From an uncultured Desulfatiglans sp. (GTDB taxonomy: Bacteria; Desulfobacterota; DSM-4660; Desulfatiglandales; Desulfatiglandaceae): a DNA stretch of 64,000 bases. Of the stretch, positions 28,764-37,035 are shown one piece after another. Under the pieces are notes generated by a model. The model saw only the letters and a list, made by a program, of their open reading frames with translations. It searched no databases and was not told where the DNA came from. The translations under genes and the position numbers were made by a program. Location: contig LR026961.1 in assembly GCA_900498135.1 (NCBI GenBank), positions 4,716,203 to 4,780,202 on the forward strand, given 5' to 3'. Position 1 is the stretch's first letter. Each line of letters begins with the position of its first letter.

Positions 28764-29204
28764 TTAAACCTTGCCGAAAACGAAATTGGAAATCAGCTCT
28801 TCGAAATCGAGGGCGGGCTGCGTGTCCCTGATGCGTCCGCCCGGCTCGATGAGTGTTTCGGAGGCGCCGGGGGAGATCTCAACGAATTTTTCGCCGATCA
28901 ACCCCTTGGTCTTGATGGAAACGATGGCGTCGTCCTGTACAGCCAACCCCTTCGGCAACTGCATGACAACGCAGGCGAAGTAGTCCTCCAGTACAATGGA
29001 TTTCACACGGCCCACCTCCACGCCGCTGATCGTCACCGCTGCGCCGGTCTTGAGTCCGCCTGTGTTGGTGAAACAGGCCTCGATTTCATAGCCTGACCCG
29101 CCTGTAATTTCCATCCGTGCCAATCGAACCGACAAATAGGCGAGGCAGATGATCCCCGCGATGACGAATAATCCAACCGTGAACTCGAGATCGAACTTTT
29201 TCAT
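28764..29204 (-). CDS. mlaD: MlaD, MCE-domain lipid transport protein
   Basis: A 146-residue protein with one N-terminal membrane helix (FTVGLFVIAGIICLAYLSV) and one MCE domain containing LKTGAAVTISGVEVGRVKSI and TKGLIGEKFVEISPG. MlaD forms a periplasmic hexamer on the MlaFE transporter. Length is that of the short MlaD type. Spacing to mlaC is 55 bases and to mlaF 114 bases. Confidence 0.93.
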   Translation of the reverse strand: MKKFDLEFTVGLFVIAGIICLAYLSVRLARMEITGGSGYEIEACFTNTGGLKTGAAVTISGVEVGRVKSIVLEDYFACVVMQLPKGLAVQDDAIVSIKTKGLIGEKFVEISPGASETLIEPGGRIRDTQPALDFEELISNFVFGKV

Positions 29205-29318
29205 GCCTTATCCTGATGCTGCCGCACTTGGACCCGATAGACCCAGGAAAGGCGTCCACGGGTCGGGTAAAACGCTCACAGCAAGTGCCAATTCTTTTCC
29301 CTATGGGCTCGGGCCGAT

Positions 29319-30083
29319 TCAGGAACCCTCGCTCCCTGTGGAAGTATCCTCCACCCCCTCCAGGCTGTGACCGACAAACGCCTGCACCAGCGGATCCGCT
29401 GACTCCATAAAATCCTTTGGCCGCCCCTGGAGTTTTATCCTTCCCTCGTGAAGCATGACGACCTTGTCGACGATCGCGAATACCCTCGGGACGGCGTGTG
29501 TCACGATGATGCCGGTAAAATGAAGCCGCTTTCGGCAGGCATCGATCAGGCGGATGATATTCAACCCCGTGACCGGATCCAGACCCGTGGTCGGTTCATC
29601 GAACAGCATGATCTCCGGATCGGTGACCAGGGCCCGCGCCAGGGCCGCGCGCTTGGCCATCCCGCCGCTGATCTGGGAGGGGAACTTGTTCTCCGCGCCG
29701 GCGAGGCCGACGTTTTCGAGCTCTTCCAACACCCGCGCCTCGATCCGCTTCTCGCTCAGGCGGAACTTTTCCTTCAGAGGAAACGCAACGTTCTCGTAGA
29801 CCGTCATGGAGTCGAAAAGGGCGCCGCCCTGGAAAAGGAAACCCAGGCGGGCCCTCAACGCGATCCGTTCCTTGCCCTTCAGCGCCGCCATGTTCTTGCC
29901 GTCGACCGAAACAGCCCCGCGGTCCGGCTTCAGCAGGCCTGCCACATGCTTGATCAAGACGCTCTTTCCGGACCCGCTGCCCCCGATCAAGGCCACGACT
30001 TCGCCCTTGCGGATCTCCAGGTCGATCCCCTTCAGAACGGCGTGCCCATCGAAGGCCTTATGTAAATTTTGGATCCTGATCAT
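29319..30083 (-). CDS. mlaF: MlaF, ABC transporter ATPase for phospholipid transport
   Basis: A 254-residue ATPase with Walker A GGSGSGKS, the Q-loop region FLFQGGALFDSMTVYENVAF typical of MlaF, signature SGGMAKRAALARAL, Walker B EIMLFDEPTTGLDP, and H-loop VTHAVP. It powers the MlaE permease. Start ATG at 30083 lies 16 bases from the mlaE stop, so the two are co-translated from one message. Confidence 0.95.
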   Translation of the reverse strand: MIRIQNLHKAFDGHAVLKGIDLEIRKGEVVALIGGSGSGKSVLIKHVAGLLKPDRGAVSVDGKNMAALKGKERIALRARLGFLFQGGALFDSMTVYENVAFPLKEKFRLSEKRIEARVLEELENVGLAGAENKFPSQISGGMAKRAALARALVTDPEIMLFDEPTTGLDPVTGLNIIRLIDACRKRLHFTGIIVTHAVPRVFAIVDKVVMLHEGRIKLQGRPKDFMESADPLVQAFVGHSLEGVEDTSTGSEGS

Positions 30084-30099
30084 CCTTTATATCGCCGTA

Positions 30100-30879
30100 T
30101 CAGAACAACAAGGCCGTCATGAAGTAATCCCATACCAGGATCAGGACGGAGGACAGGACGACGGCCTCTGTCGTGGCGCGGCTGACGCCTTCGGCCCCAA
30201 AACCCGTATAGATGCCCGTGTAAAACCCTTTGAAACAGCAGACCCAGACGATGATGACGCCGAAGCTCAGGGATTTGTAAAGCCCTTCGAGAACATCGGA
30301 GGCCTCCACATAGGCGCTCATCTCTCCGAAATAGGTCCCGGCGCCTACGCCGAGGAGTTTCCCGCCGACCGCATATCCGCCGAAGATACCCACGACATCG
30401 AATATCGCCGTCAAAAGGGGCATGGCGATCAGGCCCGCCAGCAGACTCGGGACGATCAGGTAGCGAAAAGGATTCAGGCCCATCAATTCGAGGGCGTCGA
30501 CCTGCTCGGTCAGGCGCATGATGCCGATCTCCGCCGCAATGGCGGATCCCGCGCGCCCGGTGACCATCAGGGCCGAAATGACCGGCCCGAGTTCCTTGAT
30601 CAGCGCCAGCCCCACCATGGGCCCCAAAAACGCCTCTGAGCCGAAACGGCTCAGGCTGTAATAGCCTTGGAACCCAAGCACCATCCCGGAAAACGCCCCG
30701 GTCAGAATAATCACGAGCATCGACTGAAAGCCGATAAACCGGATCTGCTTCATGACGCGCCGCAGCTTGATAGGCGGAATGAAGCAGAAGAGGACGGCTT
30801 CCAGCAGAAACAGGAGCATAACCCCCATCCGCCTCACGTATTCGATGCTCCTGCCCCCTATTGCACGGATTGCCAACAT
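30100..30879 (-). CDS. mlaE: MlaE, ABC transporter permease for phospholipid transport
   Basis: A 259-residue integral membrane protein of the MlaE/YrbE family, with VALIKELGPVISALMVTGRAGSA-type block around residue 80-110 and the EQVDALELMGLNPFRYLIVP motif. Five or so hydrophobic helices follow. ATG at 30879 is preferred; a TTG twelve codons upstream also keeps the frame open. First gene of mlaEFDCA on the minus strand. Upstream, the divergent superoxide dismutase begins 160 bases away. Confidence 0.92.
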   Translation of the reverse strand: MLAIRAIGGRSIEYVRRMGVMLLFLLEAVLFCFIPPIKLRRVMKQIRFIGFQSMLVIILTGAFSGMVLGFQGYYSLSRFGSEAFLGPMVGLALIKELGPVISALMVTGRAGSAIAAEIGIMRLTEQVDALELMGLNPFRYLIVPSLLAGLIAMPLLTAIFDVVGIFGGYAVGGKLLGVGAGTYFGEMSAYVEASDVLEGLYKSLSFGVIIVWVCCFKGFYTGIYTGFGAEGVSRATTEAVVLSSVLILVWDYFMTALLF

Positions 30880-31038
30880 GGGCGCAAGTCTCGCAAAACT
30901 TGCGCTGGAAGTCAAAAAAATTTAAGGTGTCAGAAAGGTGCGGAAACGGAAAACGAGCCCGGACGAGCCTGCGGCTTTCCGAGCGGATACAGGCATCGGC
31001 TTGCATCATGTGAACATCTTAGAAAGGGAGGGATGTCT

Positions 31039-31776
31039 ATGGACCTGTTATGGAGCAGGCGCGAAATGATGAAAGGCATCGGCATGGCTACGCTGACCTT
31101 AGGGCTTCCTGGCATTTACGGCAAGGCCTTCGCCGGCACGGCGGAGGAGGCCAAACCGGCACAGAGCGGTGCCTGCATGCTGCCGCCGCTTCCCTATGCC
31201 TACGATGCCCTCGAACCCTACATCGATGAACAAACCTTGAGGATTCACCATGACAAGCATCATGCCGGCTACGTGAAAGGCTTCAACCTTGCCATGGAAA
31301 AACTCGCGGAGGCGCGGAAGTCGGGCGACTACAGCCTAATCAAGCACTGGTCCCGCGAATTCGCATTCAACGGCGCGGGGCACGTCCTGCATGCCCTGTA
31401 TTGGGGCAATCTCGCCAAAGAGGGCGGCGCGCCCGGCGGTGAATTCCTGCAGGCCGCCGTACGGAGTTTCGGCTCCGCCGACGCCATGCTCGCCCAGTTC
31501 GCAGCCGCAACCAAGGCCGTAGAAGCGAGCGGCTGGGGAATCCTCGCCTACGAGCCCTACATGGGGCATCTCGTCATCCAGCAGGCCGAAAAGCATCAGG
31601 ACCTGGCGATCTGGGGCGTCTATCCCCTCCTGGTGTGCGATGTCTGGGAGCACGCCTATTACCTGAAATACCAGAATAAACGCGGGGATTACGTCGATCG
31701 GTTCATGAAAATTATCAACTGGAAGGTCGTCGAGGAACGCTACGAAAGGGTCAAAGGCATCCGCGGCTATCGCTGA
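31039..31776 (+). CDS. Exported Fe/Mn superoxide dismutase with Tat-like signal
   Basis: A 245-residue protein. Residues 6-12 read SRREMMK before a hydrophobic stretch, resembling a twin-arginine signal; the enzyme then starts with LPPLPYAYDALEPYIDEQT. Metal ligands are in place: His in IHHDKHHAGYV, His in NGAGHVLHALYWGNL, and Asp and His in VCDVWEHAYYLKYQN. The choice of iron or manganese cannot be settled by eye. ATG at 31039 is preferred because GGGAGG lies seven bases upstream; ATG 31033 is too close. Export would protect periplasmic redox proteins of an anaerobe. A strong terminator follows at 31903. Confidence 0.92.
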   Translation: MDLLWSRREMMKGIGMATLTLGLPGIYGKAFAGTAEEAKPAQSGACMLPPLPYAYDALEPYIDEQTLRIHHDKHHAGYVKGFNLAMEKLAEARKSGDYSLIKHWSREFAFNGAGHVLHALYWGNLAKEGGAPGGEFLQAAVRSFGSADAMLAQFAAATKAVEASGWGILAYEPYMGHLVIQQAEKHQDLAIWGVYPLLVCDVWEHAYYLKYQNKRGDYVDRFMKIINWKVVEERYERVKGIRGYR

Positions 31777-31902
31777 AAGGCCGACAACCGGTGACAAGGG
31801 ATGAGGGATAAACCGCTTCACTTGAAAAAGGCCGTCAACCCCCATCAAGGAAACAGGGGAAACGGTCGGGCCACTGCCGCCGCAAGAACCGCACGCATGA
31901 AA

Positions 31903-31940
31903 AAAAACCCGCATCTTCTGCGTTGAAGATGCGGGTTTTT
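31903..31940. terminator. Bidirectional intrinsic terminator
   Basis: AAAAACCCGCATCTTC and its exact complement GAAGATGCGGGTTTTT enclose TGCGTT: a 16-bp stem with A and T tracts on both sides. It lies between the converging superoxide dismutase and hsp20 genes and should serve both. Confidence 0.92.
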
Positions 31941-31976
31941 CGCTCCCAGCTCAGAGAGGCTGCACACCCGTTGTCA

Positions 31977-32375
31977 TCAGCCGGCCTTTACGGCGATCTG
32001 ACGCGGTTTTGCCGTTTCGGCCTTCGGCAAGGTCAGCTTCAAAACGCCATCCTTGATCGCCGCTTCGATCCGGTTCTGATCGATCATATTGGAGAGGGTG
32101 AAGGACCGATAGTAGTCACCCGTCCTGTATTCGCTGTAGACCGCGGTCTTATCCGCACCTTCCTCCGCGACTTTTCCTCGGATCGTGAGCATATTCTCCT
32201 CGAGATGGATATCGACACCGCTCTGATCCACCCCCGGCATATCGGCCAGCACGACAAGGGCGTCTTTGGTTTCATAGATATCGACAGCCGGCGTGAACAC
32301 CGGGCGGGAGTAAGTCAGTTCGGCCTTCGGCTCGACCTGTTTCTTGACAGTGCTCTGAAGTTCCATATCTGCCAC
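31977..32375 (-). CDS. Small heat shock protein Hsp20 (first copy)
   Basis: An alpha-crystallin chaperone of about 132 residues. The core runs from TPAVDIYETKDALVVLADMPGV through DIHLEENMLTIRGKV to AIKDGVLKLTLPKAE, with the A-x-x-x-G-V-L motif. It prevents aggregation of unfolded proteins. The start is placed at GTG 32375 because AGGGGGTGAT lies right upstream; GTG 32384 and ATG 32366 are alternatives. It follows the second hsp20 gene by 20 bases and forms an operon with it. Confidence 0.9.
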   Translation of the reverse strand: MADMELQSTVKKQVEPKAELTYSRPVFTPAVDIYETKDALVVLADMPGVDQSGVDIHLEENMLTIRGKVAEEGADKTAVYSEYRTGDYYRSFTLSNMIDQNRIEAAIKDGVLKLTLPKAETAKPRQIAVKAG

Positions 32376-32395
32376 TGCGATCACCCCCTTTGCTC

Positions 32396-32851
32396 TCAGG
32401 AAAGCTTGATTTCAATCTTCTTGGGTTTGACCTCTTCCGCCTTCGGCAAAACCAGATTCAACACTCCGTTGCGCGTCTCGGCCGCGGCCTTGTCCGCAAC
32501 GATCCGGACCGGCAAGGCAATGGTGCGGCTGAAGGATCCTGCCCCTCTTTCCCGTCGGTGATAGCTCACATCCGGCTCGACGACATCGGTCTTGCGATTG
32601 CCCTTGAGGATCAGGTTGTCGTCCTCGATGGTCACATCGATGTCGCCGGGAGCCATTCCCGGCAGCTCAGCCTTCAGATAGATATGGTCGTCGTCCTGGG
32701 TCATGTTGATCGGGGGGTAGACGCCCGCTGCCGAAACGGCGGAGCCCTTTCCGAAAAAGCGGTCAAACAACGTGTTCATCTCTTCCTGCAACCGGCTCAG
32801 TTCCCCGATAGCGGGCGTCTCCGAGGGATAACGCCATCTGATGATCGCCAT
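32396..32851 (-). CDS. Small heat shock protein Hsp20 (second copy)
   Basis: A 151-residue alpha-crystallin chaperone: RWRYPSETPAIGELSRLQEEMNTLF at the N-terminus, then YPPINMTQDDDHIYLKAELPGM, DVTIEDDNLILKGNRK and ETRNGVLNLVLPKAEE. ATG at 32851 has GAGGAGGTGAT upstream. It and the next gene share the core but differ at both ends; paired Hsp20 proteins often form mixed oligomers. The gene is upstream in the pair; a MITE-like repeat lies 29 bases ahead of it. Confidence 0.92.
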   Translation of the reverse strand: MAIIRWRYPSETPAIGELSRLQEEMNTLFDRFFGKGSAVSAAGVYPPINMTQDDDHIYLKAELPGMAPGDIDVTIEDDNLILKGNRKTDVVEPDVSYHRRERGAGSFSRTIALPVRIVADKAAAETRNGVLNLVLPKAEEVKPKKIEIKLS

Positions 32852-32879
32852 AGATATCACCTCCTCGAAACATCCTTAG

Positions 32880-33069
32880 ATTCCATCCGGAAATGGTCTT
32901 TTTTGCCAATCTCGGCGTCAATCTGCACGTTTGCTTGTGCGGCGACCTGCAGGTCGCCTCCGCGCGAGCGCTTGATTTCCCTGATATTGGCCAAACCGGG
33001 ACCCGCCCCGCAGGGGTGGGACCGAGCACCCGAAGGATGTAAAGAAAACCCTCATTTCCGGATGGAAAC
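32880..33069. repeat. MITE-like element, copy A
   Basis: A 190-bp unit with perfect 15-bp terminal inverted repeats (TTCCATCCGGAAATG at 32881-32895, its complement at 33053-33067). The 7-base direct repeat TCCTTAG flanks it (32873-32879 and 33070-33076), a possible target duplication. It aligns along its length with copy B at 48025-48218. It encodes no transposase. It lies just upstream of the hsp20 pair and could influence its promoter. Confidence 0.75.
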
Positions 33070-33391
33070 TCCTTAGTAGATCTTTGTCCTGCCGATTTCC
33101 ACCCTTGGCCCATTCGCGATCCCGGGACTCGCAAACGGGCGAATTTTTGAAGATTATTTAAGTCGCAAATCCTGTTTGTCAAGGGGCGATGGCTGCGACT
33201 TCGAAAAACAGGGAATCGAGCCTTTTCAGCCCTGATGAAAGATCGGCTGGGAAGATGCGAGGTCATCTGCAACGGCACCCACACCCTTGATGGTATGGAC
33301 TGCACCGCCGCCTTTGGGACCAAGGTGTTTCCGGATGGGGAGCAGCCGGCTGCTACAGGGGCTCGATGGAAGCAGATACCGGCTGAACACG
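33070..33391. other. Intergenic gap between the repeat and the fhs terminator
   Basis: About 320 bases. An AT-rich patch near 33140-33185 could hold a promoter. I see no gene with a family signature and no structured RNA. Confidence 0.4.
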
Positions 33392-33418
33392 AAAAAAGGG
33401 GCCGAAGCCCCTTTTTTC
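33392..33418. terminator. Intrinsic terminator of fhs
   Basis: AAAAAAGGGGC and GCCCCTTTTTT enclose CGAA-type loop bases; the unit has A and T tracts on both sides and lies 20 bases past the fhs stop on the minus strand. Confidence 0.88.
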
Positions 33419-33438
33419 GTTCGGTTGAAACTCGGTTT

Positions 33439-35442
33439 TTAGAACAGGCCGGAGACCTTGCCGGTCTTCGTATCGACGTCGATGCGGCGGAAGGCCGGGT
33501 TCGAACCCGTGCCGGGCATCAGGCTGATGGTGCCGGCGCAGGGGCAGAGGAACTTGGCGCCCGAGTAAATGAGGACGTCGCGGATCGGGAGGCTCCACCC
33601 CTTCGGCACACCCTTGACCGTCGGATCGTGGCTCAGGCTCAAGTGGGTCTTGACCATCATGGTTGCGTAGTCGGCATAATTGTGGTCAAGACCCACTTGA
33701 GCCTCTCTCATGATCCAGCCCTTGGGCACACCCTTTAGTGTTGGTTCATGAGAGAGGCTCAAGTGGGTCTTGACCATCATGGTTGCGTAGTCGGCATAAT
33801 TGTGGTCAAGACCCACTTGAGCCTCTCTCATGATCCAGCCCTTGGGCACACCCTTTAGTGTTGGTTCATGAGAGAGGCTCAAGTGGGTCTTGACCATCAT
33901 GGTGGCGAAATCCGCATACTTCGGATCGCTTTCGAGCATCTTGGCCTTGGCTTCGGCCTCGGGGGCCCAGGCGACGCCGTCGGCACCGTAGACTTCCCTG
34001 GCGATCAGGTTGACGCGGTCGCGCAGTTTCATCTCGGTCGGATACAGGAACTTGAACTCGTTCTCTTCGTTGCAGGCGTCGATGACGGCATCGGCAAACT
34101 CCAGTGCGCCTTCGCCGCCCTTTTCCCAGTGCTTGGACTCGGCGCAGCGGGCGCCGGCCGCCTCGGCCGCCTTGCGGACCAGGGCGCACTCAGCGTCCGT
34201 ATCCGTGTAGAAGCGGTTGATGCAGACGACCGGATTGATGCCGGACTTCCGGATCACGCCGATCATGTGGATCATATTCTCGCAGCCCTTCTCGACCAGT
34301 TCCAGGTTCTCCTTGGTGTACTCTTCGGGCAGAGCGATGCCGGGGACGACCTTGGGACCGCCGCCGTGCATCTTGAGCGCACGGATGGTGGTGGTCAGAA
34401 CCGACACGTGCGGCTTCAGGCCGCTGAAACGGCACTTGACGTTCCAGAATTTCTCGAATCCGATATCGGCCGCGAACCCGCTCTCCGTCACATGGTAATC
34501 GAAGAGCTTGAGGCCGACGCGGTCGGCGATGATGGAGGACTGCCCGACAGCGATGTTGGCGAAGGGGCCGGCATGCACCATGCAGGGGTTGTACTCGGCG
34601 GTGCACATCAGGGTCGGGTTGATGGTGTTGCGCATGAAGGCCGTCATGGCATTGCCGACCTCGAGGTCGCCGGTGGTCACCGGTTTGCCGCTCTTGTCGA
34701 AGGCCACGGTGATGTTGTTCAAACGCTCTTTCAGGTCGGCCAGGTCGCGGATGACGGCCAGGATCGCCATACACTCGGAGCCGACGGCGATGCCGAACTT
34801 CGACTGCATGGTATAACCGTCCTGACGCCCGCCAAGGCCGATCACGATGTTCCTGAGCGACTGGGCGCAGAAGTCCATGATCCAGCCCATTTCGACGCGG
34901 GTGGGGTCGATTTCCAGACGGCGCATCCCGGTCAAGCGCTTCAACTGTTCGTCATTGTAGTTCCGCTCGTGCTGCATACGGGCGGTCATGGCCACCATCG
35001 CGAGGTTGTGGGCGTTCATGATGTCGTTGATGTCGCCCGTCAAACCCAGCGAAAACTCGGTCATCGGGATCAGGAGGGAATTGCCGCCGCCTGCCGCCGT
35101 GCCTTTGACGTTCATGGTGGGGCCGCCGGAGGGCTGCCTGAGGGCGCCGCCGACACTCACACCCCTCTTGCCGAGGCCTTCCATCAACCCGCACGAGGTG
35201 GTGCTCTTGCCTTCACCCAGCGGCGTCGGGGTGATGGCCGTCACTTCGATGTACTTCCCATCGGGCTTGTCCTTCAACCTGTCGATGATCTTCAGGAAGT
35301 CCAGTTTGGCAAGCCTCCCCATCGGAAGCATCTCTTCCTTCTGCAAGCCCAGTTTTTCCTGCCACTCCTCGGGAGTCGGCATGTTCTTTTCCGCGGCTTC
35401 GGAAATCTGCCAGTCAGCCATGTTTACCGCATCATAAGCCAT
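33439..35442 (-). CDS. fhs: Formate-tetrahydrofolate ligase with an 80-residue internal repeat insertion
   Basis: The enzyme joins formate to tetrahydrofolate with ATP, a step of the Wood-Ljungdahl pathway or of one-carbon supply. Family blocks are clear: [13 protein letters not shown] (ATP site), [30 protein letters not shown], and the end [18 protein letters not shown] at 35442 (AAGGAGG ten bases upstream) gives 667 residues, about 80 more than usual. The excess is near residues 515-600: the block [11 protein letters not shown]...KGVPKGW occurs three times, separated by [12 protein letters not shown], which is the reverse-strand translation of [10 protein letters not shown]. The insert is in frame. 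Whether the enzyme is active, or this is an assembly artefact, is open. Confidence 0.9.
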   Translation of the reverse strand: MAYDAVNMADWQISEAAEKNMPTPEEWQEKLGLQKEEMLPMGRLAKLDFLKIIDRLKDKPDGKYIEVTAITPTPLGEGKSTTSCGLMEGLGKRGVSVGGALRQPSGGPTMNVKGTAAGGGNSLLIPMTEFSLGLTGDINDIMNAHNLAMVAMTARMQHERNYNDEQLKRLTGMRRLEIDPTRVEMGWIMDFCAQSLRNIVIGLGGRQDGYTMQSKFGIAVGSECMAILAVIRDLADLKERLNNITVAFDKSGKPVTTGDLEVGNAMTAFMRNTINPTLMCTAEYNPCMVHAGPFANIAVGQSSIIADRVGLKLFDYHVTESGFAADIGFEKFWNVKCRFSGLKPHVSVLTTTIRALKMHGGGPKVVPGIALPEEYTKENLELVEKGCENMIHMIGVIRKSGINPVVCINRFYTDTDAECALVRKAAEAAGARCAESKHWEKGGEGALEFADAVIDACNEENEFKFLYPTEMKLRDRVNLIAREVYGADGVAWAPEAEAKAKMLESDPKYADFATMMVKTHLSLSHEPTLKGVPKGWIMREAQVGLDHNYADYATMMVKTHLSLSHEPTLKGVPKGWIMREAQVGLDHNYADYATMMVKTHLSLSHDPTVKGVPKGWSLPIRDVLIYSGAKFLCPCAGTISLMPGTGSNPAFRRIDVDTKTGKVSGLF
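33635..33903. repeat. 120-bp tandem duplication with embedded inverted repeat inside fhs
   Basis: 33661-33780 is identical to 33781-33900; the match with period 120 extends from 33635 to 33903 (2.2 copies). Each unit contains two 30-base arms that are exact reverse complements (for example 33683-33712 and 33747-33776). So part of fhs was copied in inverted orientation and the product then duplicated in tandem. Confidence 0.95.
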
Positions 35443-36173
35443 CTTTTGCAATCCTCCTTCTCACGTTAATGTTCCTAGTCCTTCAAAAACCCAACTCTTG
35501 TCCATTCACACGACCGCCGGTCGGATCTTCGCGGCCCCGCCCCGGTAATCCCCCCTCGGAGCCGCCAAACCGGCGCCACTCAAGGACTCCGGATCTCCAG
35601 GACATCTTGTCCGCACCGTCGTCTTACACACAACTACCCGGTTTCAAACGAAAAACCAGTCTTTCAAGCCCGCCTCTGCGTCGATCCGTAAGGCGACTGA
35701 CACAACCGGCGGGTCTTTTCCGCACCATGTCTCGTTTCCAGGATCTCAGCCGAAGCGGAACCCGGCCCAGAGGGATAAAGGCGAGCGCGCGAAACCGGGA
35801 AGCGGCACCCTGCTGCCGGATTGCAAACTTCCCAGAACCTGATAGGCATCTCCGGCAGGATTCTGCTTAAAGGTCTTGGTATTTAAGCAGGACTCTGCCT
35901 ATCACAAAAAAATAACAGGGTCAAGCGTAATCATGTTCATTATTTCACGAGCAACGCGTCGATTTTCGGTTTGCCCATCCACTCCGCAAAGTGGTATGTC
36001 TGAAGCGGTCTGTCGTCCAGGGAAACCCGTCCGGCGACGAGCTCAGGCCCGCTGCCGGGTCTTGGCCGGCGGAGCCTGCAGGAACCTTATAGTATCCTTC
36101 ATACCTGTCCATCCAGCATAGGCAGGTTTCGCCATGAGCCGTGGAAGCGGCTCATTCCTCGGAGGAACAACGA
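35443..36173. other. Intergenic region upstream of fhs and proC
   Basis: About 730 bases between two divergent genes. It must contain both promoters. An imperfect inverted repeat (CTGCTTAAA near 35862, TTTAAGCAG near 35881) lies near its middle, with an AT-rich patch around 35905-35950. No coding sequence with a family signature was found. Confidence 0.4.
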
Positions 36174-36989
36174 ATGCTGCAAGATCTGACGCTCGGTTTC
36201 ATCGGCACCGGAAACATGGCCCGTGCACTGATCAAAGGTCTGACCGGAGCCCGCGTCCTTCCGCCTGAAAGGATCTGCGTCTTCGACAAGGCGGCCGGCT
36301 GCCTCGATGCAGCGGCTGAAGCCTTCGCGGTCCAGCGGTGCGCCGGCAACCGGGAGGTCGTCCAGAAAAGCGACCTTTTCGTGCTCGCGGTCAAACCTCA
36401 AAACATCCGTGACGTGCTCACCGAGATCCAGCCCGTGGTCAGGGAGGGACAGCTGGTCGTCTCCATCGCAGCCGGCATTCCGCTGCGCCTCATCCAGACC
36501 CTGCTGGCCAAGGACCTTCCGGTCGTCCGCGTCATGCCCAACACGCCCGCCCTGGTCCAGGCCGGCATCAGCGCCATCGCAGGCAATCCCCGGGCCGGGC
36601 AAACCCATCTGGACCTGGTGGAGCGGATCTTCCAGGCCGTTGGACAAACCGTCATCGTGACCGAGGACCTGATGGACGCCGTCACGGCCCTTTCAGGCAG
36701 CGGGCCCGGCTATGTGTTCCGTTTGATGGAGGCCATGGTGGCGGGAGGCCGCGCCGCCGGCCTGAGCGAAGAGACCGCCCTCGCCCTCGTGGTGCAGACC
36801 TTCGCCGGTGCGGCCCAGTTGGCGGCTTCGTCCAAGGAACCCCTCGCCCGGCTGCGCGAGATGGTCACCTCGCCGGGCGGAACCACAGCGGCCGGTTTGA
36901 ACGTCCTGAACGAACGTGGGGTGGAGGCCATCATCGTCGAGGCTATCCAGGCCGCATGCAGCCGTTCGCGCGAACTGGGAAAGGCCTGA
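36174..36989 (+). CDS. proC: Pyrroline-5-carboxylate reductase
   Basis: A 271-residue enzyme for the last step of proline synthesis. The NADPH site is LTLGFIGTGNMARALIKGL; further blocks are VLAVKPQNIRDVL, VVRVMPNTPALVQAG, and the proline-binding signature DAVTALSGSGPGYVF with MVTSPGGTTAAGL near the end. ATG at 36174 has CGGAGGA upstream; the longer frame is not supported. It stands alone, divergent from fhs. Confidence 0.95.
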   Translation: MLQDLTLGFIGTGNMARALIKGLTGARVLPPERICVFDKAAGCLDAAAEAFAVQRCAGNREVVQKSDLFVLAVKPQNIRDVLTEIQPVVREGQLVVSIAAGIPLRLIQTLLAKDLPVVRVMPNTPALVQAGISAIAGNPRAGQTHLDLVERIFQAVGQTVIVTEDLMDAVTALSGSGPGYVFRLMEAMVAGGRAAGLSEETALALVVQTFAGAAQLAASSKEPLARLREMVTSPGGTTAAGLNVLNERGVEAIIVEAIQAACSRSRELGKA

Positions 36990-37035
36990 ACGTCAGGCCG
37001 AGGTCTAACGCAGCCCGCACATCGGCCGGCATTTC

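Noticed and set aside
33635-33903. 120-bp tandem repeat as a CRISPR array
   Set aside because: Units are directly adjacent without unique spacers and lie in frame inside fhs.
33868-35469. Long open frame of about 530 codons on the plus strand, opposite fhs
   Set aside because: It is the antisense shadow of fhs in GC-rich DNA; no family signature and no ribosome site.
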